From Takakia lepidozioides (taxonomy: Eukaryota; Streptophyta; Takakiopsida; Takakiales; Takakiaceae): a stretch of 64,000 bases of DNA. Position 1 is the stretch's first letter. Every line of letters starts with the position of its first letter. The translations under genes and the position numbers were made by a program. The notes below the pieces were generated by a model. The model was given only the letters and a program-made list of their open reading frames with translations. It did no database searches and was not told where the DNA came from. The stretch is taken from positions 24,740,001 to 24,804,000 of the forward strand of contig CM060732.1 in NCBI GenBank assembly GCA_030704615.1. Direction: 5' to 3'. Shown here piece after piece: positions 44,203-55,052 of the stretch.

Positions 44203-44953
44203 GGGCAGTTGCAAGATTGGGTGGATCAAAAGTGGCACATGTTGAGTCCATTGGAAGTCCATGGAAAAAAAAAAAAAAATGAATCTATTGCTTTCAATTT
44301 ATTTTATTTTATTTTTAAAGTAGTATATATAACATTTTTAGTAAAGAGTCCCTCCTCAAAGATTGAAAATATTCTTTACTAGATATTTTAATCCATAATT
44401 TGGAAAAAAAAAATAGACATCAAAATCTAGAATTTACAACCACTTGTCCATATACCACCTAGCACCTCTAGATTATAGGTTTATATGTCTTTTTAATAAA
44501 AGAAGACACCTCAAAAACCCAAAACATAAGATGCTATGGACTAGAGCAAATCAGCCTGTTTTTAGGTGCAAAATAGTCCATAGCTCTCAATTCCTAAGAT
44601 AATTAGTCCACATAAAAATGGATTTGGATTGGATTTAAAAATGGCACCCCTAGTGTGTTTTCCTTTGTGTCATTGTATGAGTATACATGATGTTTTTTCA
44701 GTCCATAAGATTTTATGTGTTACATCTGCAGTCCACAGTAATCAACTTTAAAAGTCCATGGCTCTCTGGTACATGATTGTTTTTGCAATCTAACAATTGG
44801 TACACATACCTATTGTAGTTAGAAACCCTACACCATATAAATTTAGATGAAATATTGAGTTGTTGAACAAATATGGGTAAAACCATGTATAGAGGTCACT
44901 GCAGAAACTGCCATGTTACGCAAAAACTGAGACACCCAATCCTGCAAATACCC
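44203..44953. mobile_element. 751-bp TIR DNA transposon, copy 2 in opposite orientation, TSD gcca
   Basis: Bounded by gcca at 44199-44202 and 44954-44957. The left end is gggcagttgcaagattgggt; the complement of the right end is gggtatttgcaggattgggt. The reverse complement aligns with copy 1 along its length, for example attcaatatttcatctaaat against actcaatatttcatctaaat. Excision restores the LINE sequence VLINGPLSRPFSLHKSVRQG. Confidence 0.9.
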
Positions 44954-45750
44954 GCCATTAATGAGTACTCTACTTGTTGATCCTACTAGTAGAATTCTGA
45001 CCCACTAGCAGAAACCCGGAGGCAATCCAATTTTTTGAAGAGCCCCCAACAAGAAGAACTATTCTACCCTATCAGACGTTTTTTTCGAAGTCCACTAACA
45101 CTAGGGTGATGGATTGTTTGGTTTTGAGGGCGTAGTGTGGATTTTGTTGGCCAGTAGGAGATTATCAAGAGTATACCTTTCTTTGATAAACCATGTTTGC
45201 CTTGGTCTTACGAGGGTTGGTAAGATTGGATGCAGGCGTCTTGCGAGGTCATTAGCAATGATTTTGTAGGCTACATTGAGCAATGTGATCAGCCTGTAGT
45301 TTGCTATGTTTGCTCAATCCCCTTTCATGAAGAGAAGAATGATAACTCTTTGCATCATTTGTGGGGGCAGTTTTTGCTCTTGGAAAATGTGGTTGGCCAT
45401 ATCAGTAAAGTCCTTGGAGATGTGCATCCATTACGATTTGTAGAATTCTACTGGTATGTCGTCGAGGCTTGATGATTTGCCATTGTGGAGTTTGGGACAC
45501 ATTGCAACCAACTTTGTGTGTAGATGTGACCAATTATCCAGACCTGTCATACCAAATGAACCATGGGGATGGGTGACAAATCATTCATTTAGGTTTTAAT
45601 GAAGAGTGATGACTTTCAAGGTCCTAGGGATGAGTGACTCATGCCTCACTGCTAGGAATTCAGTTTGTTACAAGATAAACTAGACTGTCGTGCGGAAAGC
45701 TGGAAAATTGCAAATTAATTCGTATACACAAGTTTTGCCCTGGAGTGAAG

Positions 45751-48700
45751 AGAATAGATACCTTGTTTAAATGGTGATGAGAACACATCTTGTATTCTCC
45801 TCGTAAAGTGATGAGGTGGATCACCCAATGCTCCTTCCACGGTCCGCCTTGCCTTATTTCTTCCAATTCGTTCCCCATTAGATCTAAATGGTCCCATGTT
45901 TGAATAGAGGTTGGGTAGCGTGTGAGCATGCTCAATGAAATTGACGAAATTAACAATTATGCGAAACTAACAACGTGTTGCGCACTAGAGGTAGTTTTTG
46001 TCGGGCCGTCGCGACATGAACTGCAAGGCCCACCAAGGCCCACCATTGTCTTTCTTCCTTCCCGATCCTCTTTCACGAAGCTCCCAACTGGAAGGCGTCT
46101 TCATGATAGGGTTTAGGAGCTCTCATGGAACCCACAGAACATGTACCTATCATAAACTTGGAAGAGGGGAATGGCCATCAGTTCATGCAACCTTCAGTTT
46201 CGAATATGTACACACCAGGTTCATTTTCACAATTATTGGGTGAATACCCTCACCCAAATCCTCCATATATGTTATATTCAAACGGGGTTGGTATTATGTG
46301 AGCACAACGTGAGTTTTATGTTTTTAAACCTCGGTCATAGGAGTTAGATGCTTTTAAAACGGAATAAAACCATAAGCGGGTATAGAGGACTCGTGCATTT
46401 GGTACAGTACATCTGTGCCAATTCAGCGAGGCAAAACCTTCAGTAGTGTAGCCAAAACCCCTAAACCTATAGTGGCGGCAGTGAATTTCGCATTCAGAAT
46501 TACTTGGTGATATGGGCACAAACTAAGCAACGATGAATTTCGCACTGAGAAATACTTGGTGATATGGGCACAAACTAAGCAGCGGTGAATTTCGCACTGA
46601 GAAATACTTGATGATATGGGCACAAACTAAGCAAGCAGTAGGTTTTGCATTGAGAAATCCCATCACCCAAAAATCCTACAGCCAAAAGGAATGGGTGGGG
46701 GCGTGAAAAGTGACCTATTCATCATTTTAGCCACAATGTGATTGCTTTTCAAGCGGAATTTCGCAATGCGAAATTATCCATGGGTGTCTGTTTTTTTTTA
46801 TGCCCAAAAATGCTACTAATAGAGTCCCACCTCAATTCAATCTCCAAGAAGTTTGTTTTTTAGTTTAAAGCAAGGGAAAAGACCTTAAAGTTGAAGTGAA
46901 GCCTCACTGCCCACTCTCCCGTCTCTTATTGAGAAAAAACCACGCCTATAGGGCAACATGTTCATGGGCTACTTGTTCTTTATGTGACATTCAAAGGGCC
47001 TCGCGACATGCATGACAACTTCACCATCTTTACAAATAGCTAGGCACATCAAGGTATCATCTGCCGCAGCTCCTCCACTAAACACTGCAACCCCCTCCCA
47101 GCTGGAACAACCTCAATAACACGGTCCACCGCATCGCCGAAATTTGACAAGGATGTGAACTAGAAACACGTCAAGGAGGCCGCCAAGCCATCCAGGCTCC
47201 ATTTTTGATAATGAGTGATTCCCTTCAAGATTCACTCATAGTTTATGGACTCTTCTGAAGAAAGTCTCCTAAGATCTCTTTAAGCAGTATCTCTAAGTAT
47301 GACACTCGGCCGGTAGATAATTCGCATTTACTCTGCATAGAGTAGAAAGGTTTGCATTACTGAATACATAGTAGCAAGGTTTGCATTTACTCTGCACAGA
47401 GTAGTCAGGTTCGTGTTTTCACTGACAACGGTGTGTGTGCAGCCTAATGGTGTAAACGAGGGTTTTAATTTTAAATATTTATCTCAACATAATAGGTCAT
47501 ATTTTTAGTTAACAAAAGAGAATATGCCCTTCTGCCTTGTTCCTGAGACTAGCAATACTGCAAGTCACAAATGTTATGGCATGCCTTCTAGTTTAGGATT
47601 TCCCATGCGTTGTTGTACAAAAGGGTCGATGATGTAATACTCTGACAAACATATGTCTCAAGTAGCCTCACTATAATACAAATCGTTTACAAACTAAGAC
47701 CTTATTTGGATTTCAGACATGCACTCTCTGAAGGATTGAGATGAGTACCAATGATGAGCAGAGTAGTTAAAAGCCTTAGCCCGATGCTACGATGATTATC
47801 TTCTATTTCTAGGGAATTCTTGTGGTTCCTGGATTGTTGGCTCAAATTTCCTTCTTGGTTACATTCAATATTCCCTTGTTTGAACTAAAATTTTCAATGT
47901 GTGTTGATTCACGAGATCTTCAGTCAACATTTAGAAAATTCTTTGATGTAGAGATGTAACTCCTTGAATTTGTGGTTGCAGAGGTAGGGACACACAATGG
48001 TTTCGTAAGCATGGCTCATACGCCACCACAAACCAATATTCCACCCAGTCATGTCATACTGCCTAATTAAGCTTATATAAGCTATAGACATGGATGCCAA
48101 GTACACCTCCTAAGCTCATATGTAGAGAGGGAGTCAATTGTTTGTATCCCCAGCTACGTGTTAGAGCATCGGCACCTCCGCAAAGCTACGGGCAATGCAT
48201 GATTCCATGATCGTCATCCTTGTTCCACGTGAAGGGTGAGCAAACTAGCTAGTATGTTTTCATTCAAATAGCATTAATCTTTGATTAGTGATATGACCCG
48301 TGTGAGGTTTTGTGTTTCGGAGTCATTGGACAATCGAAAAAGAGTCTGCGGTGGGTCATGGATCTATGAACAACTGATGACAGGGTCCACTATATAGTGG
48401 AAATTTAGCAGATGGAACTCTATCTGATGACCCCTACAGTGAGCCTAAATTTGGGATTTTGATAAGCATGTGTGACTTGGGTTGCATGATGAAGCAGAGC
48501 ACAGCAAAGGCCTTGAAGATACCCTGTCACGTCACCATTGATGTCGGTCGCACCCAGAATATTCCCAGTATGTGCTACTCGTAGTCTCGTTGTGCAAATT
48601 TTCCTCTAAAAGAAATGCTTAGAGAGCATTCATCATCCTTTTTTTTTTGGCCTTTTAATAGGCAGTCTCAAGATTGACTGACAAATTTAGTCTAGATAGG

Positions 48701-50740
48701 TTCATGTGCTAGTGTATGCATGTATGTATGGATGTGGACTTATAGACGTTGTATGTATGAAAAAACGAGGAAAAAACCCACACATATTCATGTCACCCCT
48801 TGTGAGACTGGAGTTTTGAAGCATGAAAGCATGACCCAAAGGCAAGGTTTATGCAATCACGCAATTATGCATCAATACTATTTTATTTCTAAACTTTTTC
48901 CGGGATGTGTTTGGTGGTGTTGGGTTGTTTTGGAGACTCAACGACAGTGATGGCTGTTCTAGGTATGTGTCTCGTATGTGTCTTTGATCACTTACCCTAA
49001 TTTTGACGTGAGTTTGACATCTTTGGTTTCAATCAATTAGCAGCATCTAAGATGTTCTAAAAGGCCAGCTGCAAGAGAAAATGAAGAGGGACAAAAATTG
49101 CTTGTTGGTTATGTTGTTTTTATGAGTATTGTGCTGTAAAACCAGGGGAGGTAGAAACACATGGATGTTTGTGTTCCTGTTTTTTATTCAGGCTCTTTCT
49201 CCTCTCTAAGAAGTAGGTCCATCCAAAACCGGTATCCCAAGAGAATACATGCCAAGGCTTGGGGAAGGATGGCTGGGGATCCTAAGTGCTGAAAATGTCC
49301 AGAATATCTAGTTGTTGTCATTGATCATGTTGTCGTTCTTTTGTTGTAGGGCCTGCGTGGATGAAGTAACTGGTGGTCTGAAGCTATTGTGAATTTTGCA
49401 TAATCACAAGAATCCTACCGAGATTAAAGATTTCAATTGTAGGTGCTTGTTTACCCTAAAAATCAAGGAGCTTAAATTTGTTTGAAGACAGATCTATTCA
49501 CATGTCTCCACTATCCCCCATTGTGGCAGCCAGACATGGGTTAGAGTTCCTGCTTTCCTTTCATAGAAGCTATCATGTGTCAAGTGATTGAGTAATTAAG
49601 GCTTGTGTACTGAAGGTAAGAATGAAGTTCAATGTCCACCAAATCACAAAGTATACAGGTCGTCTTTCCGATTGATTGCCTCACCCGGGTGGGCCTTCAA
49701 AGCCCAAGTCCTACTAAAAAATCTTCAATGCACCATGATGTGTTGAGACTTTGGTGAAATCAACAGCATAAAATTTCAGAATGCAAGGTGGAATAATTAT
49801 GTAAGATCCTACCTTTCACTTGAGATTGGACATCTCTTTAAAACAAATACATCTGATAACTTCCGTGGGCCTTCTCCAAGAAAACAGAGAATTGGCCAAC
49901 AACTGAGGCAACCATAGAGGATTTAACATTATTTTGTAAATCTCGGTCACCTTGCATTTAGCTTACCATTTATCTTTCGATATCTTTTTGGATGTGGAAT
50001 CATTCCCCAGCTTTGTTTCTATGTTCAATTGTTCTTCCTATCATTGTAGACAAAATATAGGATGGTTTAATGTTTTATGGGTTTTGGCCTTGTTGTGTCA
50101 AGCCTATAACTATTGCCATGTTAAAGCTTGTAATATTTCTTCCGGCAAATCTCCATTTTATCCTTGTACTGATTCAGATAGAATTCTATAAGGCTTGTTT
50201 GAACTACAAGACAAGATGGCTGCTTGCAACCACCTCCATTGTGGAACGGGTGAAGAAAAACAACCAAGCTTTTTGGGTAGCTATGTAGGAGAGCATTGAA
50301 TTCAAGAAATTTATTCAAGAATATCGAAGCAATATAGAAGGTGCATCATCATTGGTCAAATAGCCCAAAAAATTAAAAGTCACTTCTTCTTGCAAGTACC
50401 CAAGGGTGTCGGCTCTCTGTTCTCTATGTTTTCAGCACAACAATACATGATTCTCGATGATCAGGAGGTCGGAAATCATATAGAATCCAACAAGTTGCCT
50501 ACCAGGTGTAAGAATAGGCTCAAACATGCCTTCCTCTTTCAACATACGAATCCCACTGTACTTTTAAATATGAAAATCACAATCTGTTTCTTGTTTTTTT
50601 TAAATTATAAAGCAGGGCTGACAATTGTTTCTTGATTGTCGGAGGGAATACCCTCAATTAGCTGCTATGTTGACCTTGAAAAAGCGAAGGAGCAACCTAG
50701 GAAGCAATTAACTGGTAGCCCAAAGGGCAGGTCAAATCTA
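45751..50740. other. Gene-free repeat-rich DNA
   Basis: About 5 kb without a supportable gene. Many short frames exist, none with family features. It contains a 52-bp tandem array at 46481-46659 and scattered AT-rich stretches. Probably old repeats that cannot be classed by eye. Confidence 0.5.
46481..46659. repeat. 52-bp tandem repeat, three units plus a partial
   Basis: Units start at about 46481, 46532 and 46585, with a partial fourth. Each has tgaatttcgca(c/t)t(g/c)aga, aatacttg(g/a)tgatatggg and cacaaactaagca. Units 2 and 3 are almost identical. Confidence 0.9.
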
Positions 50741-50859
50741 CAATGGTGAGATTATATGTCAGATTCCAACCAACTTCAAATGAAATGGGAGCCCAAACTT
50801 GTGAGCTGTCGTCCTAGATTCCTTTTGCAAATAATAGTAATCAAATGTGAAGGAAGCCA

Positions 50860-53190
50860 ATTTGTTTGTTTTGTTTTGTCACGTTGAGATGTCCCAAACC
50901 GCGAGGGCTCAGCCCTAGTGCTTGGTACCGTTGGAAAGCCCTCGACGAGGAGGGGTGCACGGGTGGTCTCATGATTTTTGGACCTAGGGTGTGGGAGATG
51001 TGGAATTCCAAGTACTTTTGGTGGCTGGAAATTCACGAAAAATAGCAAAATGGGCTTCCTGGGACAATGATTGGAGCCTCCCCAAGAGAGATATCAGGAG
51101 AAAGGTCTCCGGTTCACATCCGGTCGTAGGCTCTTTGGAAAAAAATGATTAGATATGCCCAAATCAAATTTCAAGTACTTTTGGTCGCTGGAAATTCGTG
51201 AAAAATGGCAAAGTGGGCTTTCTTGCAACAATGATTGGCCCTTCATTTATCTTTTGTGCACATGGATATAAATATAAATTGGGTCATTTTAGAATATTGG
51301 CGTTCACAATATGTTTTGTAACGTTGTTGAGATCTCCCAAACCGTAGGGCCCCTAATGTTGGAAAGTCCTCGGTGAGTAGGCCCGAGTGCATCAACTTGT
51401 TCATAAAATTTGGTCTTTGGAAATTCAACTAAATTACAAAATTAAGTGTTGGAAGGACACTCGAGGTCGCACTTGGGCGTCTACATGGTTGGCCAATATA
51501 TTATCCATGGATAATATGAGATTGAATTTGGGCTTAAGATGGGTCTCCAAACCGTGGGGCCTCTCGCCACAATTTTGGTACCGTTGGAAAGCCATCGATG
51601 AGTAGGGGTGCATCAACTTGGTTTCATAAAATTTGGAGATGGAGTTGGGCAACATATTATCCATGGATAATAGGATATTGGATTTGGGCTTTCCTAGAGC
51701 AATGATTGGCCCTTCATGTGGGAGATTTGGAATTTCAAGTACTTTTGGTCGTTGGAAATTCACAAAAAATAGCAAAGTGGATATTCTAACATATGAAGCC
51801 TCGACAGGGGAGATTGCAAAAATAGCAAAGTGGGCTTTGGGATTGCACATGGACTTAGATGACATTGGACACTGGAGGTCGCACTTGGGCCTCCACATGG
51901 GAGAAACACTTGGATACATAGGAGATTGCACTTGGACTTAGATAACACTGGACACTTGGGCCAACGACACAGGCTACCCGGCCTAGTCAATATATGAATC
52001 GAGAAGTTTGTTTTGTTTTGTCATGTTGAAATGTCCCCAGCCACGAGGCCCCAGCCCCCGTGCTTGGTACCATTGGAAAGCCCGCGACGAGGAGGGGTGC
52101 ATGGGTTTGGTCTCATAGTTTTTGGACCTACGGTGTGGGAGCTGTGGAATTTTCAAGTACTTTTGGTCGCTGGAAATTCACGAAAAAGAGCAAAGTGGGC
52201 ATTCTTGGGAGAGTGGTTGAAGCCTCGACAGGAGAGATATCAAGGGAAAGGTCTCCGGTTCAAATCTGGTCGTAGGCTCTGTGGAGAAAAAATGATGAGA
52301 TAGGGCTAAAACGAATTTCAAGTATTTTTGGTCGCTGGACAATGATTGGAACCTCGATAGGAAAGATATCAAAGGAAAGGTCTTCGGTTCAAATCTGTCG
52401 TAGGCTCTGTGCAAAACAAATGATTAGATATGACTTGTTTCAATATTACTTACTTAGATGACATTGGACACTTGGGCCAACGACACAAGCTACAGTAAAA
52501 TAGCAAAGTGGGCTTTCCTGGAGCAACGATTGGCCCTTCATATGGGAGATTGGGAATTCCAAGTACTTTTGGTTGCTGGAACTTCGCAAAAAATAGGAAA
52601 GTGGATATATCAATATATGAAGCCTCGACAAGGGAAATTGCAAAAATAGCAAAGTGGGCTTTGTTGGAACAATGACGTGGAGATCTCCCAAACTGCAGGG
52701 TCTCTGGATGCATAGGGGATTGCACTTGGACTTTGATGACATTAGACATTGGAGGTCGCACTTGGGCCTCTACATAGGAGACGCACTTGGATACATAGGA
52801 GATTGCACTTAGGCTTATACGATAATGGACACTTAAGCCTCTACATGGGAGTGCAAACATAGAAGATTGCACTTGGGCTTAGATGGGCATAGGTGACGCA
52901 CTGGGATACATAGGAAATTGCACTTGGTCTTAGATTTCAATTCTTCACACATGGGCCAACGACACAAGCTACCCTAGAGGTCGCACTTGGGCCTCGACCT
53001 AGGAGACGCACTTGGATACATAGGAGATTGCACTTGAGCTCAGATGACACTGGACACTTGGGCCAATGGCTAATGCTACCCTAGCTAGATCTCCCAAACA
53101 GGAAGGTCTTTGGATACATATGGGATTGCACTTGGATTTAGATGACACTGAACACTTGGGCCAAACGGGCTACCCTAGTTGGGGTGATTT
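50860..53190. repeat. Satellite-like complex of interspersed and tandem direct repeats
   Basis: A unit of about 285 bp at 50875-51160 recurs at 52015-52310. Both carry cttggtacc(g/a)ttggaaagcc, aagtacttttggt(g/c)gctgga, gagagatatcaaggaaagg-like and ctccggttca(c/a)atc blocks. Partial copies occur near 51170-51420, 51540-51800, 52310-52430 and 52500-52690. From 51840 to 53170 a shorter unit repeats: agattgcacttggacttag, ttggacacttgggccaacga. No coding potential was recognised. Confidence 0.85.
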
Positions 53191-53195
53191 GAGGA

Positions 53196-53395
53196 TTATT
53201 TTGGCGATGGATTTTTATTAACAAATGAACGCTGCATCTTGGTCTATAGTCAGCGAGGCATGTAGGTGCGACGGATGAGTTTTTGCCAAACGGATGAGTT
53301 CCGCATGTGTACATCTGAGTCCAAAGTCAGCATGAGGTGTAGGTGGGGACGGATGAGTGTTTGCCAAATGGATAAGTAATGCATCCGTTCATCCC
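53196..53395. repeat. About 95-bp direct repeat, two diverged units
   Basis: Both units contain agtcagc(g/a)(a)g(g)catg, tgtaggtg(c/g)g, gacggatgagt(t/g)tttgccaaa and (c/t)ggat(g/a)agt. They lie at the right edge of the satellite-like block. Confidence 0.7.
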
Positions 53396-54374
53396 AATAT
53401 TAATAATGAGACCAGTTTTCCGCAAATAAAGAAAAAAAGAACCTGATGTCACTGAAGTGAGCATCATTCTTCGAGTCTCTTTTGGGGATGGAGCCCTTTT
53501 AATCAAAGGAAAAAATGGCTGAAAAGCAAGGAAGGAAAAGGGCAAGGAAAAAATAACCTTGCAGGGCCACAAGGAGGCCGTAAGGGAAGTGGGCGTTTCC
53601 CTGACTGCCATCAGAGCAGGGCACAAAGCAAGAAAGTCCCAAGCCTAACAAAGTCTAAACAATCAAACAAGGACTCCCACCCTACCACTGATTCAAAAAT
53701 TGACAAACCAAACCAAAATTTCAAAAATTACCCCTGTTTTAAATAAAAATAGTAATAAGAATAAGAAGTGAAAATAACTTAGCTTGTATAATATCATCAG
53801 AAATGCAGAGCAATTGCACATAATTGAACAACTTCTAGTATTAAAAACTTGCAACCTTGAATCACTTGTATGTTGTATGCTGTTTTGAAGAAGAGCAAGA
53901 TGGATATGTTCTAAGTATATGCCTGCGCTCTTTGTCGCATACGCAATTGTGGCAATGGCTTTTTGCAAGGTTATTTTATGCTTGCTTTCTAATCCCATTA
54001 CTAAATTCTTACAAACAAAGTATCCTCTTTGCATTCCTCCCCCCCCCCCAAAATCTTGTTCCCATGGGTTTACCCAATGAAGACTACTTTCGGGAAGTTC
54101 TGGATGGATGAATGACCCAGAAGAGTAATAATAATAATTTTACCCAGAATCAGGGTACAAGTAAGTCTTAAGCCTGAGACAGTAAAAGCAAAGTAAAATT
54201 TGCTTAACGTCCAGTGAATTTACTGAGCCTACTGAGACAGAAAGGGATTATGTAGAGTTACTAAATTCGTTCTTAAATTTACTAGAATTCGGTTACCGGT
54301 GACCGGGAGCAGCCGGTGGCCGACGATTTATGTTCTTGCCACAAAACTGACCGAGAAAAAACAGAGAGACACGA

Positions 54375-54376
<2 letters not shown>
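53396..54376. other. Intergenic DNA, no gene recognised
   Basis: AT-rich with a homopolymer C run at about 54039-54049. Frames on both strands are short and unconvincing. Confidence 0.45.

Positions 54377-54377
<1 letters not shown>

Positions 54378-54414
<37 letters not shown>
54378..54414. repeat. (GA)n microsatellite, about 37 nt
   Basis: Uninterrupted gagaga run about 640 bp upstream of the EMF2 start codon, in the probable promoter or 5' UTR. It is the longest GA run in the window. Confidence 0.95.
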
Positions 54415-54416
<2 letters not shown>

Positions 54417-54554
54417 GGGAGCAGACGGAGAGGGGGATCGATTGTGCGGACGATGAGGTCATCAAGCTTTCCAAGGTGGGTACTTCGTGAAAGGCGGGAA
54501 AGGTGATCTCTTTTGGAGTTGTGGTGGAATGATCAGAGGGGGTAGTTTGTGACA

Positions 54555-54840
54555 TGAGATTTGAGTTTTCAGGTCAGGGTTTCTGTATGGGTAGAAAGTG
54601 AGGGAGGATAGAGAAAGGAGAGGGAAAGAGAGGTGGTGAATACTCTAGGTATTGATTTCCGTATTGAGAAAGGGGTACGAGGGTATGGCATGACATGTGG
54701 GTGTTTTCAGTCTGGGTTTTTCCATGGTAGAACGAAGGGGGAGGGGAGTAGGGAGAGGAGAGAGAAAGAGAGGTGGTGAATATTTGGTTTATTATCGTAT
54801 TGGGAAAGCATTGAGGGGTATGATAAGTGTGTGACACCAC
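54555..54840. repeat. About 140-bp tandem duplication upstream of the EMF2 gene
   Basis: Two units share gagagg(g/a)aaagagaggtgg, tggtgaata, (c)cgtattg(a/g)gaaag and (a)gggtatg. Each begins with a ttttcag(g)tc(ag/tg)ggttt block that resembles a 3' splice site. Both lie between the GA microsatellite and the start codon. Confidence 0.8.
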
Positions 54841-55052
54841 AGTGGAGCCTTTGCAGGTTCTACTTTTGGACCTGCTAGATTTTGAAGAAAGGAGGAGAGA
54901 GATGTGAGCGTTTTTGACACTGCTGATTACGACTTATGGAGGCAGGAGCAAGAGGTTGACTTAGGTTACAGATTGAATAAGCGAGGGAAGGGTGGAAGGG
55001 GGACGAGTCTTTGGTAGAGACAAGGGCGATGGAGGACATTTCAAAAGTATGA

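Larger units (their letters stand above)
41200..45750 (-). mobile_element. Decayed L1-like LINE with zf-RVT end, interrupted by two DNA transposons
   Basis: Read on the minus strand the order is as follows. Reverse transcriptase: LLNVAYKIIANDLARRLHPI, WFIKERYTLDNLLLANKIHT at 45283-45101. VRQGYPLSS and FVDDTFLALHA at 44160-43990. LVGDTSRSPIG and LLGYTFGINL at 43900-43740. WWKFLVADNIAKAS at about 43420. The zf-RVT region ends at the stop 41263: WKILWTKTIPAKLSTFLWQI, LCKCC, SHCLLHSYHAPVAIW, LWHIWKTRCNMTF. Stops and shifts make it inactive. The FADD-type box reads FVDD. Two TIR elements (42579-43296 and 44203-44953) interrupt it; removing each restores continuous coding. The 5' limit is uncertain and no endonuclease domain was recognised. 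Confidence 0.85.

Noticed and set aside
46481-46659. Possible CRISPR-like array
   Set aside because: Units are contiguous without unique spacers, and the window is a plant nuclear genome.
50776-52872. Several 70-165 codon frames in the repeat block
   Set aside because: They follow the repeat units, switch strand and frame, and show no protein family features.
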